DNA of 64,000 bases, taken from positions 11,001 through 75,000 of the forward strand of contig JACVCB010000002.1 in the NCBI GenBank assembly GCA_016742255.1, read 5' to 3'. Both the position numbers and the translations under genes were made by a program. The DNA comes from Leptospira sp. (lineage in GTDB: Bacteria > Spirochaetota > Leptospiria > Leptospirales > Leptospiraceae). The notes under the pieces were generated by a model. The model saw only the letters and a list, made by a program, of their open reading frames with translations, was not told the DNA's origin and did no database searches. This document shows positions 18,047-27,643 of this stretch, one piece after another (within the stretch, counting starts at the first letter, position 1; every line of letters starts with the position of its first letter).

Positions 18047-19252
18047 GTGAAGTTTGAATCACTTTATCGTCATTTTTTGCTCACAAGAGCCACTCACATT
18101 CCCGTTGTAAACGAGAAGGGGGAACTTGTTGGATTACTTTCCAAAGAGAGAGTCCATCGTGAGTTGTCTGACCTCGGGAAAGAAAGAGAAGATCTGGACA
18201 AAATTCCTTTAGAGATCTTGGAAACAGAACTGAACGAATCCATTCTATTATATTTTAAAGAAACTTCTCTCATTCCCGTGATTGGAATTGATGGTGATAA
18301 AAAAGACAATTGGGACAAACCAAGATTCCTTGCAGCTTTCACCAAACTAGAATCCAAACAAGTCCGAGATCCAAAACTGGATGGTATCGAATCCAAACTC
18401 GAGAAAAAAAAAGAAAACGTGGATTCTGTCCAGTGGTTTATGGAACTCATCCTTTCCCATTTTCCTGATGGCCTTTTTGCAACTGACGTAACAGGTGGAA
18501 CTATTTTTTATAATGAAAGTTTTGAAAGGGATATTCTCACAAAATCATTGTTTGATGACTCGATAGAAACTGCCGAGAAGTATTTACACAATTTAAATAG
18601 AGAAGTCCTAGCATCTTACCTAAAAGAACATGATTTGAGTTTGGGAAAAGAAGCGGATACAAATGTCCTAACAACCATGTTACCAGACTTACAATCCCAA
18701 GTAAGGATCATTACTTTAAAAAAAGAGAAAAAGGTAGTGGGGTTTTTATACCATTTTGTTTCAAGTAGAGTTGGTTTTGGGGCTGGAAAAACAAAATCGG
18801 AATTCCCTGATTTGGACATGGCTTTTTTTTCGAAACTCCCTCTGGAAACTGTCCTTGCGGAAATGGAAGCCCACTATATCCACAAATCCTTACAAAGGAA
18901 TTCGCAAAATATATCCCATGCTGCAAGTGAACTCGGTATTCCACGTACAACCTTACAAAATAGAATTCGATTTTTAAATTTATCGGAACGTTTCCAAAAC
19001 AATAAAAAGGAACGAGTGGTCATCCCGAGAAAACGATCCGAAAAACAACTGGATTCGGAAAAACAGTCCTCTTCCCAACCCAAAACATCGCAAAAAAAAC
19101 AAAGGCTCCCTAAGAAAAAACAAAATCCAAACTCAACCAAAAAAGGAAAATCAGAGAAACGAACCACTTCTCTTCCGAAAAAACAAGGAAATGGGAAACA
19201 AGGGACCAAAACGAAGGCAAAACCAACACAAAAGGCAAAAAAAAGACGTTGA
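18047..19252 (+). CDS. CBS/PAS-like regulator with Fis-type HTH and basic tail
   Basis: 401 residues from a GTG start. Order: an N-terminal CBS-like half (THIPVVNEKGELVGLLSKERV and a second SLIPVIGIDG strand), a PAS-like segment (about 130-235: LILSHFPDGLFATDVTGGTIFYNESFE), a Fis/NtrC-type DNA-binding helix pair (AHYIHKSLQRNSQNISHAAS, then ELGIPRTTLQNRI, about 275-310) and a final 85-residue tail about one third Lys/Arg. There is no AAA+ domain, so it cannot itself open sigma-54 complexes. Probably a DNA-binding regulator with a ligand sensor; target unknown. Rho lies 141 bases downstream. Confidence 0.8.
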   Translation: MKFESLYRHFLLTRATHIPVVNEKGELVGLLSKERVHRELSDLGKEREDLDKIPLEILETELNESILLYFKETSLIPVIGIDGDKKDNWDKPRFLAAFTKLESKQVRDPKLDGIESKLEKKKENVDSVQWFMELILSHFPDGLFATDVTGGTIFYNESFERDILTKSLFDDSIETAEKYLHNLNREVLASYLKEHDLSLGKEADTNVLTTMLPDLQSQVRIITLKKEKKVVGFLYHFVSSRVGFGAGKTKSEFPDLDMAFFSKLPLETVLAEMEAHYIHKSLQRNSQNISHAASELGIPRTTLQNRIRFLNLSERFQNNKKERVVIPRKRSEKQLDSEKQSSSQPKTSQKKQRLPKKKQNPNSTKKGKSEKRTTSLPKKQGNGKQGTKTKAKPTQKAKKRR

Positions 19253-19393
19253 CGAAAATGGTGCAGAAACGATTTTTTCATTACCGTTTGAGAAAACACC
19301 TCCGCACTTCGCTGTTTCACTTGCATACATAACTTGCACAAATGGTTTCCCGAATTTTATCAAATACTCTAACAAATCAATGTAGAACAATCT

Positions 19394-20797
19394 ATGGCAT
19401 CACGCAAACAAGAAGAAATCCAAGTTAATCCCCCCGAAGAACCAACTGAATATACAAATGGCATCATGGACCAAGACGATGCTTCCGAACCACCGAAACA
19501 ATTTAAGAAAAAAAAGAGCCGGTATGAAGGGCCTATTCCTCCTCCACTTGATTTAGTAGAACTCAAGAAAAAAAACATCAATGAACTTGCTGACCTTGCG
19601 AAAGGTTTGGGAGTGGAAAACACTCATGGTTTGAAAAAACAAAACTTGATGTTCGCTCTCCTACAAGCACAAACCGAAAAAGATGGACAAGTGCATGCTG
19701 CCGGGGTAATGGAAAGACTTCCTGATGGTTATGGTTTCTTACGATCACCTGACTACAATTATGTGCCAGGTCCAGATGATATTTATGTTTCTCCATCTCA
19801 AATTAAGTTATTTGGTCTTCGTACGGGAGATACTGTAACAGGTCTTATTCGGCCACCAAAAGAAGCAGAACGATTTTTTGCGATGTTACGAGTGGAATCC
19901 ATCAATGGTTTCCCTGTTGAAGTTGCTCAAAAGAGAAATTTATTTGATAACTTAACACCTCTTTATCCTAACGAAAGGATCAATATGGAATTTGATCCAA
20001 GCCATTTGGATACACGTGTGATTGATCTTATGTGTCCAATTGGAAAGGGACAAAGAGCACTCATTGTGGCTCCTCCAAGAACTGGTAAAACAGTTCTCAT
20101 GCAATCCATTGCCAATGCGATCACACGTAACCACCCAGAAATTTTTCTCATCGTTTTACTCATTGATGAACGTCCGGAAGAAGTAACCGACATGGCTCGC
20201 CATGTAAAGGGTGAAGTTGTGAGTTCTACGTTCGACGAACCAGCACAACGACACGTACAAGTGGCTGAGATGGTCATCGAAAAAGCGAAACGACTTGTGG
20301 AACACGGCAAGGATGTGGTCATCCTCCTCGACTCGATCACAAGGCTTGCCCGAGCTTACAACCAAGTGGTTCCCACATCTGGAAAAATCCTTTCCGGTGG
20401 TGTGGACTCCAATGCCCTCCACAAACCAAAACGTTTTTTTGGTGCCGCAAGGAATATTGAAGAAGGTGGGTCACTCACCATCATCGCGACCGCCCTCATT
20501 GACACGGGTTCCCGAATGGACGAAGTGATTTTTGAGGAATTTAAGGGAACGGGAAATATGGAAATCCATTTGGACCGAAAACTCGCTGACAAACGAATTT
20601 TCCCTGCCATCGACATCAACCGCTCAGGAACTAGGAAAGAAGAACTCCTCCTACCACAAGACACCCTCACTCGTGTCTTTATCCTTCGAAAAGTACTTTC
20701 TCCTATGAGTATCACCGAAAGTATGGAACTATTGATTGAAAAAATGCGTGGCGCGAAGACAAACGACCAATTCCTCGCCAGCATGAATACGAACTAA
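19394..20797 (+). CDS. rho: Transcription termination factor Rho
   Basis: 467 residues. The N-terminal 45 residues are charged and variable; then the Rho N domain ([20 protein letters not shown]), the RNA-binding cold-shock-like domain ([18 protein letters not shown]) and the RecA-like ATPase with Walker [11 protein letters not shown] (near 227), the Q-loop region ([20 protein letters not shown]) and [20 protein letters not shown]. Hexameric helicase ending transcription at Rho sites. The leader (19253-19393) is longer than usual for the window and may hold autoregulatory signals. rpmE follows after 10 bases, a common arrangement. Confidence 0.97.
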   Translation: MASRKQEEIQVNPPEEPTEYTNGIMDQDDASEPPKQFKKKKSRYEGPIPPPLDLVELKKKNINELADLAKGLGVENTHGLKKQNLMFALLQAQTEKDGQVHAAGVMERLPDGYGFLRSPDYNYVPGPDDIYVSPSQIKLFGLRTGDTVTGLIRPPKEAERFFAMLRVESINGFPVEVAQKRNLFDNLTPLYPNERINMEFDPSHLDTRVIDLMCPIGKGQRALIVAPPRTGKTVLMQSIANAITRNHPEIFLIVLLIDERPEEVTDMARHVKGEVVSSTFDEPAQRHVQVAEMVIEKAKRLVEHGKDVVILLDSITRLARAYNQVVPTSGKILSGGVDSNALHKPKRFFGAARNIEEGGSLTIIATALIDTGSRMDEVIFEEFKGTGNMEIHLDRKLADKRIFPAIDINRSGTRKEELLLPQDTLTRVFILRKVLSPMSITESMELLIEKMRGAKTNDQFLASMNTN

Positions 20798-20807
20798 AAG
20801 GGCCACC

Positions 20808-21008
20808 ATGAAAACTGACATCCATCCAAAATACGTTGCTGCCAAAATTAAATGTGCTTGTGGTACTGTGATTGAAACACGTTCCACTGCAGGGGACATC
20901 AGTGTGGAAATTTGTTCCAACTGCCACCCGTTCTTCACAGGAAAATCCAAACTTGTGGATACAACAGGCCGCGTAGACAAGTTCAAGAAAAAATACAAAA
21001 TGAAGTAA
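20808..21008 (+). CDS. rpmE: 50S ribosomal protein L31 (zinc type)
   Basis: 66 residues beginning MKTDIHPKY with the zinc ligands CAC...CSNC and [20 protein letters not shown], all family marks. The presence of the Cys set makes it the C+ (zinc-containing) form. Located 10 bases after rho, presumably co-transcribed. Confidence 0.96.
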   Translation: MKTDIHPKYVAAKIKCACGTVIETRSTAGDISVEICSNCHPFFTGKSKLVDTTGRVDKFKKKYKMK

Positions 21009-21055
21009 GAGGTCTTTGCCTCACAACCGTCTAAACTATAACGGGGGAACAACTC

Positions 21056-21850
21056 ATGGCAGTAATGGACTTTGCTCGCTACAAAGAAATCAACGACCAA
21101 AGGATGAATTACCGTGAGATGGAAGACGCAACTGTTGTCTCCTATTACCGCAACACAGGTTGCGGAGACGGTTACCGCATCTATCTTAAGTTAAACGAGA
21201 ATCAAGTTGTGGAAGACGCAAGTTATACCACAACAGGTTGTGGGTTTGGGATTGTGGCACTTGCCATGGCAACTGAATATGCCAAAGGGAAATCCATTTC
21301 TGATTTAAAAACCCTTACCCCAGAAACTCTCGAAACATTATTTGAATTCCCAGAACGTAGGAAAAATTATCCAGAATCGGCTGTTGCTGCTCTCAAAAAA
21401 GCGGTAGAAGATTTTGAATCGGGCCAAGGTGTTCCGAAAGAAAATCGAATCACAAAAGCACAAACGATGGAACTCCTTCATAAACAAGGCCACCTAAGGG
21501 AAGCTAAGTTATCTAGTGTCATGTTAGAAAAAGAAAAATTGGACGGAGTCGATTTTTCAGGCGCTGACCTTCACAATGCCTTCTTACAAAACTCTAGTTT
21601 TGTAGGAGCGAACTTCCAGGGTGCGAATCTAAAGGCTTCTTTTTTTAACGGAGCAGATTTGCGTAACGCCAATTTTCGAGGTGCCGACCTACGATTTGCA
21701 AAACTAGCCTCTGCCAAAATCGAAGGTGCTGATTTTACTGACGCCATATATGATATTGGAACTCGGGTAGACCATAGCCAAATGTACATCTTTGATGTGA
21801 TGAAAAAAGCTGGGAAAGATCTCTATTTAAAAACTGGGGAAGGGGAATGA
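21056..21850 (+). CDS. IscU/NifU-like scaffold fused to pentapeptide repeats
   Basis: 264 residues. Residues 1-120 resemble the NifU N-terminal/IscU Fe-S scaffold: NTGCGDGYRIYLKLN with Cys36 and TTTGCGFGIVALAMATEYAKGKS with Cys62. The position of the third scaffold Cys, normally RIKCS before a helix, reads RRKNYPESAVAALKKAV, so the cysteine is missing. Residues about 163-230 are pentapeptide repeats of the A(D/N)Lxx kind (GVDFSGADLHNAF, GANFQGANLKASF, GADLRNANFRGADLRF). Start ATG 21056 has GGGGGA upstream. It may bind but not build clusters; role unknown. It overlaps the next small gene by 4 bases. Confidence 0.85.
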   Translation: MAVMDFARYKEINDQRMNYREMEDATVVSYYRNTGCGDGYRIYLKLNENQVVEDASYTTTGCGFGIVALAMATEYAKGKSISDLKTLTPETLETLFEFPERRKNYPESAVAALKKAVEDFESGQGVPKENRITKAQTMELLHKQGHLREAKLSSVMLEKEKLDGVDFSGADLHNAFLQNSSFVGANFQGANLKASFFNGADLRNANFRGADLRFAKLASAKIEGADFTDAIYDIGTRVDHSQMYIFDVMKKAGKDLYLKTGEGE

Positions 21851-22035
21851 AACCTGGCGATAAAGCTAAACTCACCAAACAAACCTTTCTCCATAAAGGG
21901 ATTTTTATTTTTACGGGTTCCACCGTTGAAATCAAAGAGATCCAAAATGAGAAGGCAATTGTCGTTTACAATGACAAAGAAGGATACCCTCACGATTTAG
22001 AGATGAATCTCACTGATTTGGCACCAGTTTCCTAA
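21847..22035 (+). CDS. Small beta-rich protein, coupled to scaffold fusion
   Basis: 62 residues, MKPGDKAKLTKQTF followed by several beta strands (IFIFTGSTVEIKEIQ, AIVVYNDKEGY), suggesting a small SH3-like barrel. The ATGA overlap with the preceding gene points to coupled translation. Unrecognised; may be an accessory to the Fe-S scaffold fusion. Confidence 0.7.
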   Translation: MKPGDKAKLTKQTFLHKGIFIFTGSTVEIKEIQNEKAIVVYNDKEGYPHDLEMNLTDLAPVS

Positions 22036-22046
22036 GCCCGATTTTC

Positions 22047-22079
22047 TTGACACAAAAGAAGAGAATCGTAACGTATTGT
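22047..22079 (+). promoter_or_regulatory. Weak promoter candidate before STAS gene
   Basis: A perfect -35 hexamer TTGACA (22047) and a -10-like TATTGT (22074) are present, but 21 bases apart, longer than the usual 17. The start point would fall close to the ATG at 22090. Confidence 0.25.
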
Positions 22080-22089
22080 TAATCCAAGT

Positions 22090-22449
22090 ATGTTGATTCA
22101 AAGCCACCGTCAGGAAAACCACCTGTTACTCTCCATCCAAAGGGATGTCCTGATGGAAAATTCACGCGAGTTTTACCAAGAGTTTGAGAAAGCAATTGAA
22201 GGTTCCAATTTTGGGAAACTCACCATGGACTTTCATTTGGTGAAATTTTTGGATTCAAGTGGGATTGGAGCTGTGATCAAAGCATCGTCTGCCCTTCACA
22301 ACCGTGGTGTGGAAATTTTTGTGACCAACCTCAATAAAAATTTAAACTCTGTTTTTCGTTTGTCTGGGCTGAATCATATCCTTTCGATTTTGACTTTGGA
22401 TGAATACCTTTCCAAATTCCCAGAGTTCCAACAAACTCTAGAGGCTTAA
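22090..22449 (+). CDS. STAS-domain anti-sigma factor antagonist
   Basis: 119 residues forming a single STAS domain. The phosphorylation motif DSSGIGAVIKASSAL (from residue 55) is intact, and the strand GVEIFVTNLNKNLNSVFRLSGL follows, as in SpoIIAA-type antagonists. Such proteins bind an anti-sigma kinase when dephosphorylated by SpoIIE-type phosphatases. No kinase is adjacent; two SpoIIE phosphatases lie elsewhere in the window and could act on it or on relatives. The lipoprotein gene follows after 6 bases. Confidence 0.9.
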   Translation: MLIQSHRQENHLLLSIQRDVLMENSREFYQEFEKAIEGSNFGKLTMDFHLVKFLDSSGIGAVIKASSALHNRGVEIFVTNLNKNLNSVFRLSGLNHILSILTLDEYLSKFPEFQQTLEA

Positions 22450-22455
22450 ACTTAT

Positions 22456-23220
22456 ATGAAATTCTTTTCACTCCTTCTACCATTTTTCCTTTTGATCGGT
22501 TTTTTACAATCCTGTGCCTCTGGAGTTAAATCGAGATCCTTACTCTTTCGAAGTAATGAGTTTGCGATTTATACAGTTGCAAGGGACAAAATTAATTTAA
22601 AACAAGAAACCTCAGTTGCCAAAACATTCGCTCACCCAGTAGAACTTACGGAAGATAAAATTTTAGACCTACTTGGTAATATTCGATTCCGAGAAGAGAG
22701 TTCCTATGGAGATGTGAACCAATACATCTTTGAAGAAAAAGAAATCAAAGAGTTTGCTCTCGATTTGGTGGATGGATTACAAAAATTAAAACCAGACCAA
22801 CTATTACTTGTGATCTCAAAATACAACCCAGTGAAATCTGTGGTTTCTCATTACTCAAGAACTGCTTTTTATATATGGTCAACAGACACATCTATTGAGA
22901 TTTTATTTGGAGAATTACAAAAGGAAATCTCTTATGATGAACAAGGGAATTATTTTGATTGGTCAAATATCCCTGATATTCCTTTTGAACATTTCCCACA
23001 ATCCACTTATGTTTTACAAGGACAGGGTTTTAGTTTTAAAAAGGTAGGTGGATTTCGTAACCGCCACTGGCTTGTGTTTGATAAAACCGACTTGTCGAAA
23101 TTGAAATTTGAAAAACGAAAAAAAAATTCGAATGAAATTTCTAACTCAGTGGATGCGGATATGAAAGCAGATAAAAAAATATCTCGAGATGAAGAGGATG
23201 GAGTGTTATTAGAGGAGTAA
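22456..23220 (+). CDS. Lipoprotein of unknown function
   Basis: 254 residues with a lipoprotein signal (core FFSLLLPFFLLIGFLQSC, Cys near 20). The mature part has no recognised domain; it contains a helix ELTEDKILDLLGNIRF, a segment ALDLVDGLQKLKPDQLLLVIS and strands around SRTAFYIWSTDTSIEILFG, and ends in an acidic tail. Follows the STAS gene by 6 bases. Convergent with the FapA-like gene, overlapping it by 12 bases. Confidence 0.8.
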   Translation: MKFFSLLLPFFLLIGFLQSCASGVKSRSLLFRSNEFAIYTVARDKINLKQETSVAKTFAHPVELTEDKILDLLGNIRFREESSYGDVNQYIFEEKEIKEFALDLVDGLQKLKPDQLLLVISKYNPVKSVVSHYSRTAFYIWSTDTSIEILFGELQKEISYDEQGNYFDWSNIPDIPFEHFPQSTYVLQGQGFSFKKVGGFRNRHWLVFDKTDLSKLKFEKRKKNSNEISNSVDADMKADKKISRDEEDGVLLEE

Positions 23221-24891
23221 GTCATCCTCTTTACGAATCACATTTCGTTCTGTTTGAATAGAACCATCGGTTCCTAAATAAAATTTCGTTTTTCCGACAA
23301 GAGAACTCATTCCCATCCGGTAATTTTTCCCTGCACCAAAACTCAAGTCCACACCTGGGTATACTTCTCGTTCAACGTCTACGAAGGCATCTGGATTTGG
23401 TTCATAGGATCCAAGTGCAGTTTCAAACTGTTTGATTTGAGTTTCTAAAACTTTTGTAAATTTATCATTGGCATCTTTTAATTTGGTGATGGTATCTTTT
23501 TCTTCTTGGCTCAGTTCTTTTTTTTGGCTTTTTTCCACAAGTTTTGTGAGTGTGAGTTGGACTTTATGAAGGGTGATTTCTTTTTCTGAAATTTCTTTTT
23601 TCATTCGGTTGAGTTCATCTAAAAGTTCTGGTGGTGTTCCGATGGCTACCTTGGTTTTCGTTTCGACGACAGCACCGAGTTTCGCACAAGTGAGTGAATT
23701 TCCTGCAATGATGGTTCCTCCAATCACTTCTCCACGACCACCGATCACACGGATAAAATCCTTTGCTGAAATTTCCGAGTGCATCACAGCTTCTTCGACA
23801 AAAATAGAACCTTGGGCTGTGAGTTTTCCTTGTTCTACAAATTTGGCGTAAATATTTCCTTCTGATTCGATGTAACCTTCTCCTCGGCCCATAAAACCAC
23901 CAGAAAGGACAATGTCACCTTTGGCTTTGAGAAAGGCTTTTCCAACAGAGTTACGAATGATGATACTGCCACTGGTTGTAAGACTAAATCCGTCTCCAAT
24001 TTTTTCTTCCACAATGATGGTACCAGGAAAATCAATATTCCCAGTGGAATAATCCACAGCTTCTAATTGGATCACTTCATCTACTTTGATTTCCCATGCT
24101 GCTGATAGAACAGGACGACCTGCAATTTTAGCGTACAGTTTGTCCTCTTTCAGTTCTACATTTGGTCCAAGGATCCATTCGACAATTTTTTCTTCTTGGT
24201 AGGGTAGGATGGTGCCTGTAACTGTTTTGCCAAACTCACCTTTTTTCGGTGGGATTTTTTCAGCGATTAAGTCACCCGGTTTAACGGATTGGATGACACC
24301 AATGTTTTTATAATTGATTCTTCCATGTTCATCTTCTTCTAACTGTGGTTTGTTGTCAGATCGGAAGTAAATTTTAATTTCACCATCTTTGCCAGGGATC
24401 GGTTGGACACCTCTTGCAATGATATACGGTACAAAAAATTCAGGATTTTTGATTTGGTTTTGGATGACAGAATCGATGATCCCAACTGAAATTCCGACGG
24501 CTGCGATTTGTTCCCTTAATTGGTATTCGGTAAGGAGTGGCCCACCATGTTTCGGAGGGTGGAGTACCATTTTTGCTTCCATACCATCATCGGAAACACT
24601 GATGTCTGCATAAGACGGAACTGGATCCCCTTTGGACCATGTTCCAATTTCTACTGGTTTTCCATCGGCAAGCACTACGATTTTTTTTAATTGTTCGGTT
24701 TGGTAACCTTCAACTCCGAAGAGTTGCACACGTGCAAGGACATCTTTGTATTCTACTTTTTTGCCTTTTGCACCAGGTTTGGTGATTTTTAATATGGCTT
24801 TTCCATTGGAATTTTCGATTTGGAAATAACCATTTTCGGATGCTTCCAAGTCTTGTAAGATTCGATCGGTATAAGAGTCAGGGCCTGGCAT
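23209..24891 (-). CDS. FapA-family (DUF342) polymer/polysaccharide-like beta-helix protein
   Basis: 560 residues. The N-terminal part holds the FapA domain (KITKPGAKGKKVEYKDVLAR, EVGIWSK-like strands), and residues about 250-400 form a right-handed beta-helix of short Gly/Val/Ile turns (DIVLSGGFMGRGEGYIESEG, SIFVEEAVMHSEISAKD), followed by a coiled coil (LLDELNRMKKEISEKEITLH) . Named flagellar assembly protein A after Vibrio, but the family is widespread and its role unclear; no flagellar gene is near. It starts right after the glycosyltransferase stop codon with no gap. Confidence 0.85.
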   Translation of the reverse strand: MPGPDSYTDRILQDLEASENGYFQIENSNGKAILKITKPGAKGKKVEYKDVLARVQLFGVEGYQTEQLKKIVVLADGKPVEIGTWSKGDPVPSYADISVSDDGMEAKMVLHPPKHGGPLLTEYQLREQIAAVGISVGIIDSVIQNQIKNPEFFVPYIIARGVQPIPGKDGEIKIYFRSDNKPQLEEDEHGRINYKNIGVIQSVKPGDLIAEKIPPKKGEFGKTVTGTILPYQEEKIVEWILGPNVELKEDKLYAKIAGRPVLSAAWEIKVDEVIQLEAVDYSTGNIDFPGTIIVEEKIGDGFSLTTSGSIIIRNSVGKAFLKAKGDIVLSGGFMGRGEGYIESEGNIYAKFVEQGKLTAQGSIFVEEAVMHSEISAKDFIRVIGGRGEVIGGTIIAGNSLTCAKLGAVVETKTKVAIGTPPELLDELNRMKKEISEKEITLHKVQLTLTKLVEKSQKKELSQEEKDTITKLKDANDKFTKVLETQIKQFETALGSYEPNPDAFVDVEREVYPGVDLSFGAGKNYRMGMSSLVGKTKFYLGTDGSIQTERNVIRKEDDLLL

Positions 24892-25959
24892 TTATGTATA
24901 TTCTAACAAATGACGAACCACATCTTCTTCACCATTTGTCTTTAGTTCCGATTTGGGAGTCATTCCATCCACTGTTCTCATGTATGCCAGGGCTTCTTCA
25001 AATTCACAAGAAATAATTTTTTCTAACGGCAAATAGGCCGATTGAAAATACAAATCAAGAGCACCAACGAGATAAAGATACTCGCTGAAGTCTCCACGAT
25101 CTGTATAAAGAATTGGAGTTTTTGCATAATAACATTCCGCTAAAATTCCATACCCAGGTTTTGTACAAACAAAATCAGAAGCTGCCACCAAATCCGGGTA
25201 ATGTGAGACTTCAGGTACCAAAATTCCATCAGATTGAATGCCAGGAACTCCGAACGCAACAAGTTGGATATGATTAGGCAATAAATCTGTATGTAACCTA
25301 TGTCTTTCTAAACCGTAAGCTCCAAAGGAAAGCAGGATATAAGTGATTTCATCTCGGAACCCAAATTGTTTACGAGCCATCTCCTTCGATAGAGTTGGTT
25401 TTCTCCCAACAAGACCGATACTCGATCGTTCTAAAAAATTGGGCATAGGGCATTGAAAAGGTAAAACCAGAGCCTCTGTAACAAACCCATATTCCACTTC
25501 CAAATGGTCGCTCAAATTTCCGAAGTAAGAATCGGATTTTGCATAATTACGATAAATAAAATCCCAAGTAAAATTTCCAATGAAGACACTGGGAATCCCT
25601 GTTTCCAATGCAATTGTAATCGGGAAGGAAGAACTATCGGTAAGGATCAGAGAGATTTTGTGATCCTTACAGTATTTGGTTTCTTCCTTTAATAAAATGG
25701 ATTTGGATTTTTCAAATTGGATCAGTTCCTCTTTTGTGGTTTCAATGTCTATGGAAAGTGAATCTTTTTGTGAGATACCTACATCTAATTTGAGAGAACG
25801 CAGTTTTAATTTGGGATGTTCATAGTCGATAAAACCGATACGGGTGCTTATTAAATGGATTTCTTCAATGAAATCTTCGTTTAATAGCCGTTTAATGATG
25901 CTCCCCGAGCGACTAATATGTCCGAACCCATGGCCTGATATATAATAATAGAGTTTCAT
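24892..25959 (-). CDS. MurG/GT-B-like glycosyltransferase
   Basis: 355 residues. The N-terminal YYISGHGFGHISRSGSIIKRL is the nucleotide-sugar-type GHG.GH loop of GT-B enzymes related to MurG and to the sugar-kinase-fused family; the C-terminal VCTKPGYGILAECYYAKTPILYTDRGDFSEY is the donor-binding segment. It probably moves a sugar to an unknown acceptor in the cytosol or at the inner membrane. Overlaps the upstream RNA methyltransferase gene by 4 bases and abuts the FapA-like gene. Confidence 0.8.
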   Translation of the reverse strand: MKLYYYISGHGFGHISRSGSIIKRLLNEDFIEEIHLISTRIGFIDYEHPKLKLRSLKLDVGISQKDSLSIDIETTKEELIQFEKSKSILLKEETKYCKDHKISLILTDSSSFPITIALETGIPSVFIGNFTWDFIYRNYAKSDSYFGNLSDHLEVEYGFVTEALVLPFQCPMPNFLERSSIGLVGRKPTLSKEMARKQFGFRDEITYILLSFGAYGLERHRLHTDLLPNHIQLVAFGVPGIQSDGILVPEVSHYPDLVAASDFVCTKPGYGILAECYYAKTPILYTDRGDFSEYLYLVGALDLYFQSAYLPLEKIISCEFEEALAYMRTVDGMTPKSELKTNGEEDVVRHLLEYT

Positions 25960-26789
25960 TTGGATCTTTGGCGGATGGATTCGTACAAAACAATTCCACA
26001 GGACATAGCTAAATTGAGAGAATCCGCTTCACCGAGCATGGGAAGGTATAATGTTGTATCTGCGAGTTCTTTTGCAATCGGACTCAGACCATACTGTTCA
26101 CTGCCAAACAAAAAAACAGATTTTTCTTTCATGTCCACTGAACTGTATAAGGTTTTCCCTTCTGGTGTGACCGCGTACCGTTTGTATCCTTTGTTATGAA
26201 ATTCAGACAATACTTCCTGTAAGTCTCCAATGTATACGGGGAGTGTGAAAATAGTTCCAGTGCTTGCCCGGACCACATTGGGATTAAATAAATCAATCCT
26301 TGGGTCTGTTACAATCACAAGTCCAACACCAGCACCTTCAGCAGTCCGAAGGATGGTGCCAAGATTCCCTGGTTTTTCGACACCTTCGATGATGAGGATG
26401 GGATTGGTTTGGATGGAACTAAATTGTTCCCATGGAATATTTGCATTTGGTGTGTCTGCAACAGCAATGAGACCATCAGGCCGATCTCGATAGGATATCT
26501 TTTCAAATATTTTTCTTGGTAATTCGTAAATCGGACAACGAAGGGACGAAATGAGTTCTTCTTCATTTTCTCCTAAAAAACATTCGGGAGAAACGAATAC
26601 ACTCGTAATCTTTACCGGCAAACAAGGGATAGGTGAATTTTGATTCCCTGTGATGGCTTTTTTGATTTCTCTATAACCTTCGATGAAAAATTTTTTTTCT
26701 TCATCTCTGTTCCTTTTTTCTTTGAGGCTGCTGACCCATTTGACCTTTGGGTTTGAGAAACTTGTGATGTTGAATCGTTGTTGTTTCAT
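25956..26789 (-). CDS. SPOUT (TrmH-family) RNA 2'-O-methyltransferase
   Basis: About 277 residues from ATG 26789 (a TTG at 26798 is in frame). Signature motifs of TrmH/SpoU: IIEGVEKPGNLGTILRTAEGAG (motif 1, Glu and Asn-Gly present), FNPNVVRASTGTIFTLP (motif 2 region) and LFGSEQYGLS then LPMLGEADSLNLAMSCGIVLYE (motif 3). An N-terminal substrate-binding domain precedes it. Modifies a ribose in 23S rRNA or tRNA; target unknown. It lies between a second RNA methyltransferase and the glycosyltransferase in a tight run. Confidence 0.9.
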   Translation of the reverse strand: MKQQRFNITSFSNPKVKWVSSLKEKRNRDEEKKFFIEGYREIKKAITGNQNSPIPCLPVKITSVFVSPECFLGENEEELISSLRCPIYELPRKIFEKISYRDRPDGLIAVADTPNANIPWEQFSSIQTNPILIIEGVEKPGNLGTILRTAEGAGVGLVIVTDPRIDLFNPNVVRASTGTIFTLPVYIGDLQEVLSEFHNKGYKRYAVTPEGKTLYSSVDMKEKSVFLFGSEQYGLSPIAKELADTTLYLPMLGEADSLNLAMSCGIVLYESIRQRSK

Positions 26790-26806
26790 AGAAGGCAAAG
26801 TGGAAC

Positions 26807-27643
26807 TTATGATTTTTTAAAAAATGTACAAAAACCTGCAGGGTATTTTTTTCCTGAAGTTTCTGGGATATAAAGTTCAGTGGTTTCGTAATTCCCTTTG
26901 GTTTTGATCCTTGAAGAAAGTATTCGTTCTAAGGTGAGTGGGCTAAAACCTTGGCTATGGCAACTGAGTATGACAAATTCTGGTTTGGAGTCAGAGAGTT
27001 CCATCAGTGCATCCATAAGCTCTGATAAGTTTTCTTCAATTTTCCAAACTTCTCCTTTGGAACCACGACCAAAACTGGGTGGGTCTAGGATGAGGCCTTG
27101 GTATTTTTTTCCACGTTTGATTTCACGACGGATGAACTTCATCACATCATCTACGATCCAACGGACTGGTTTGGAATCGAGTCCTGAAAGTTTTGCATTT
27201 TCCCTTGCCCAGTCCACCATACCTTTCGATGCATCCACATGGCAAACACTCATGCCTGCATCAAGGCAAGCCAGTGTGGATCCACCAGAATAGGCGAATA
27301 AATTTAATACTTCGAGGCCTTGTTTTTTTTTGCCAATCTCTCGGATCCGGTTCCAATTGGTTTCCTGTTCTGGGAAAAGACCAATATGACCAAAGGGAGT
27401 GAGTTTGATTTTGAAAGTTAAATTCGAAAATTCAATTGTGAAACTTTCTGGAACTTTTTTTTGGAAATTCCAATGTCCTGAGCCAGAATCATTTTTAATA
27501 TAAGTGGCATGTAAGTCTTTCCAGATCCCAGGAGTTTCTTTGCCATAGGCGGAAGTAGGGGAGGATCGTTGCAGTTTGTAACCGCCCACAATTTCTAATT
27601 TGGATAGGTCACCGGAATCCAATAATTCGTAACTTTTTGTCAT
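26807..27643 (-). CDS. Class I rRNA methyltransferase (RlmI/RlmK-like)
   Basis: 278 residues. SAM-binding motif I LNLFAYSGGSTLACLDAG and catalytic-site motif IV LILDPPSFGRGSKGEVW, typical of cytosine-C5 or guanine methyltransferases of the RlmI/RlmKL C-terminal type. The PUA domain of RlmI is absent, so it is the short form. Overlaps the SpoIIE gene by 4 bases. Confidence 0.88.
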   Translation of the reverse strand: MTKSYELLDSGDLSKLEIVGGYKLQRSSPTSAYGKETPGIWKDLHATYIKNDSGSGHWNFQKKVPESFTIEFSNLTFKIKLTPFGHIGLFPEQETNWNRIREIGKKKQGLEVLNLFAYSGGSTLACLDAGMSVCHVDASKGMVDWARENAKLSGLDSKPVRWIVDDVMKFIRREIKRGKKYQGLILDPPSFGRGSKGEVWKIEENLSELMDALMELSDSKPEFVILSCHSQGFSPLTLERILSSRIKTKGNYETTELYIPETSGKKYPAGFCTFFKKS

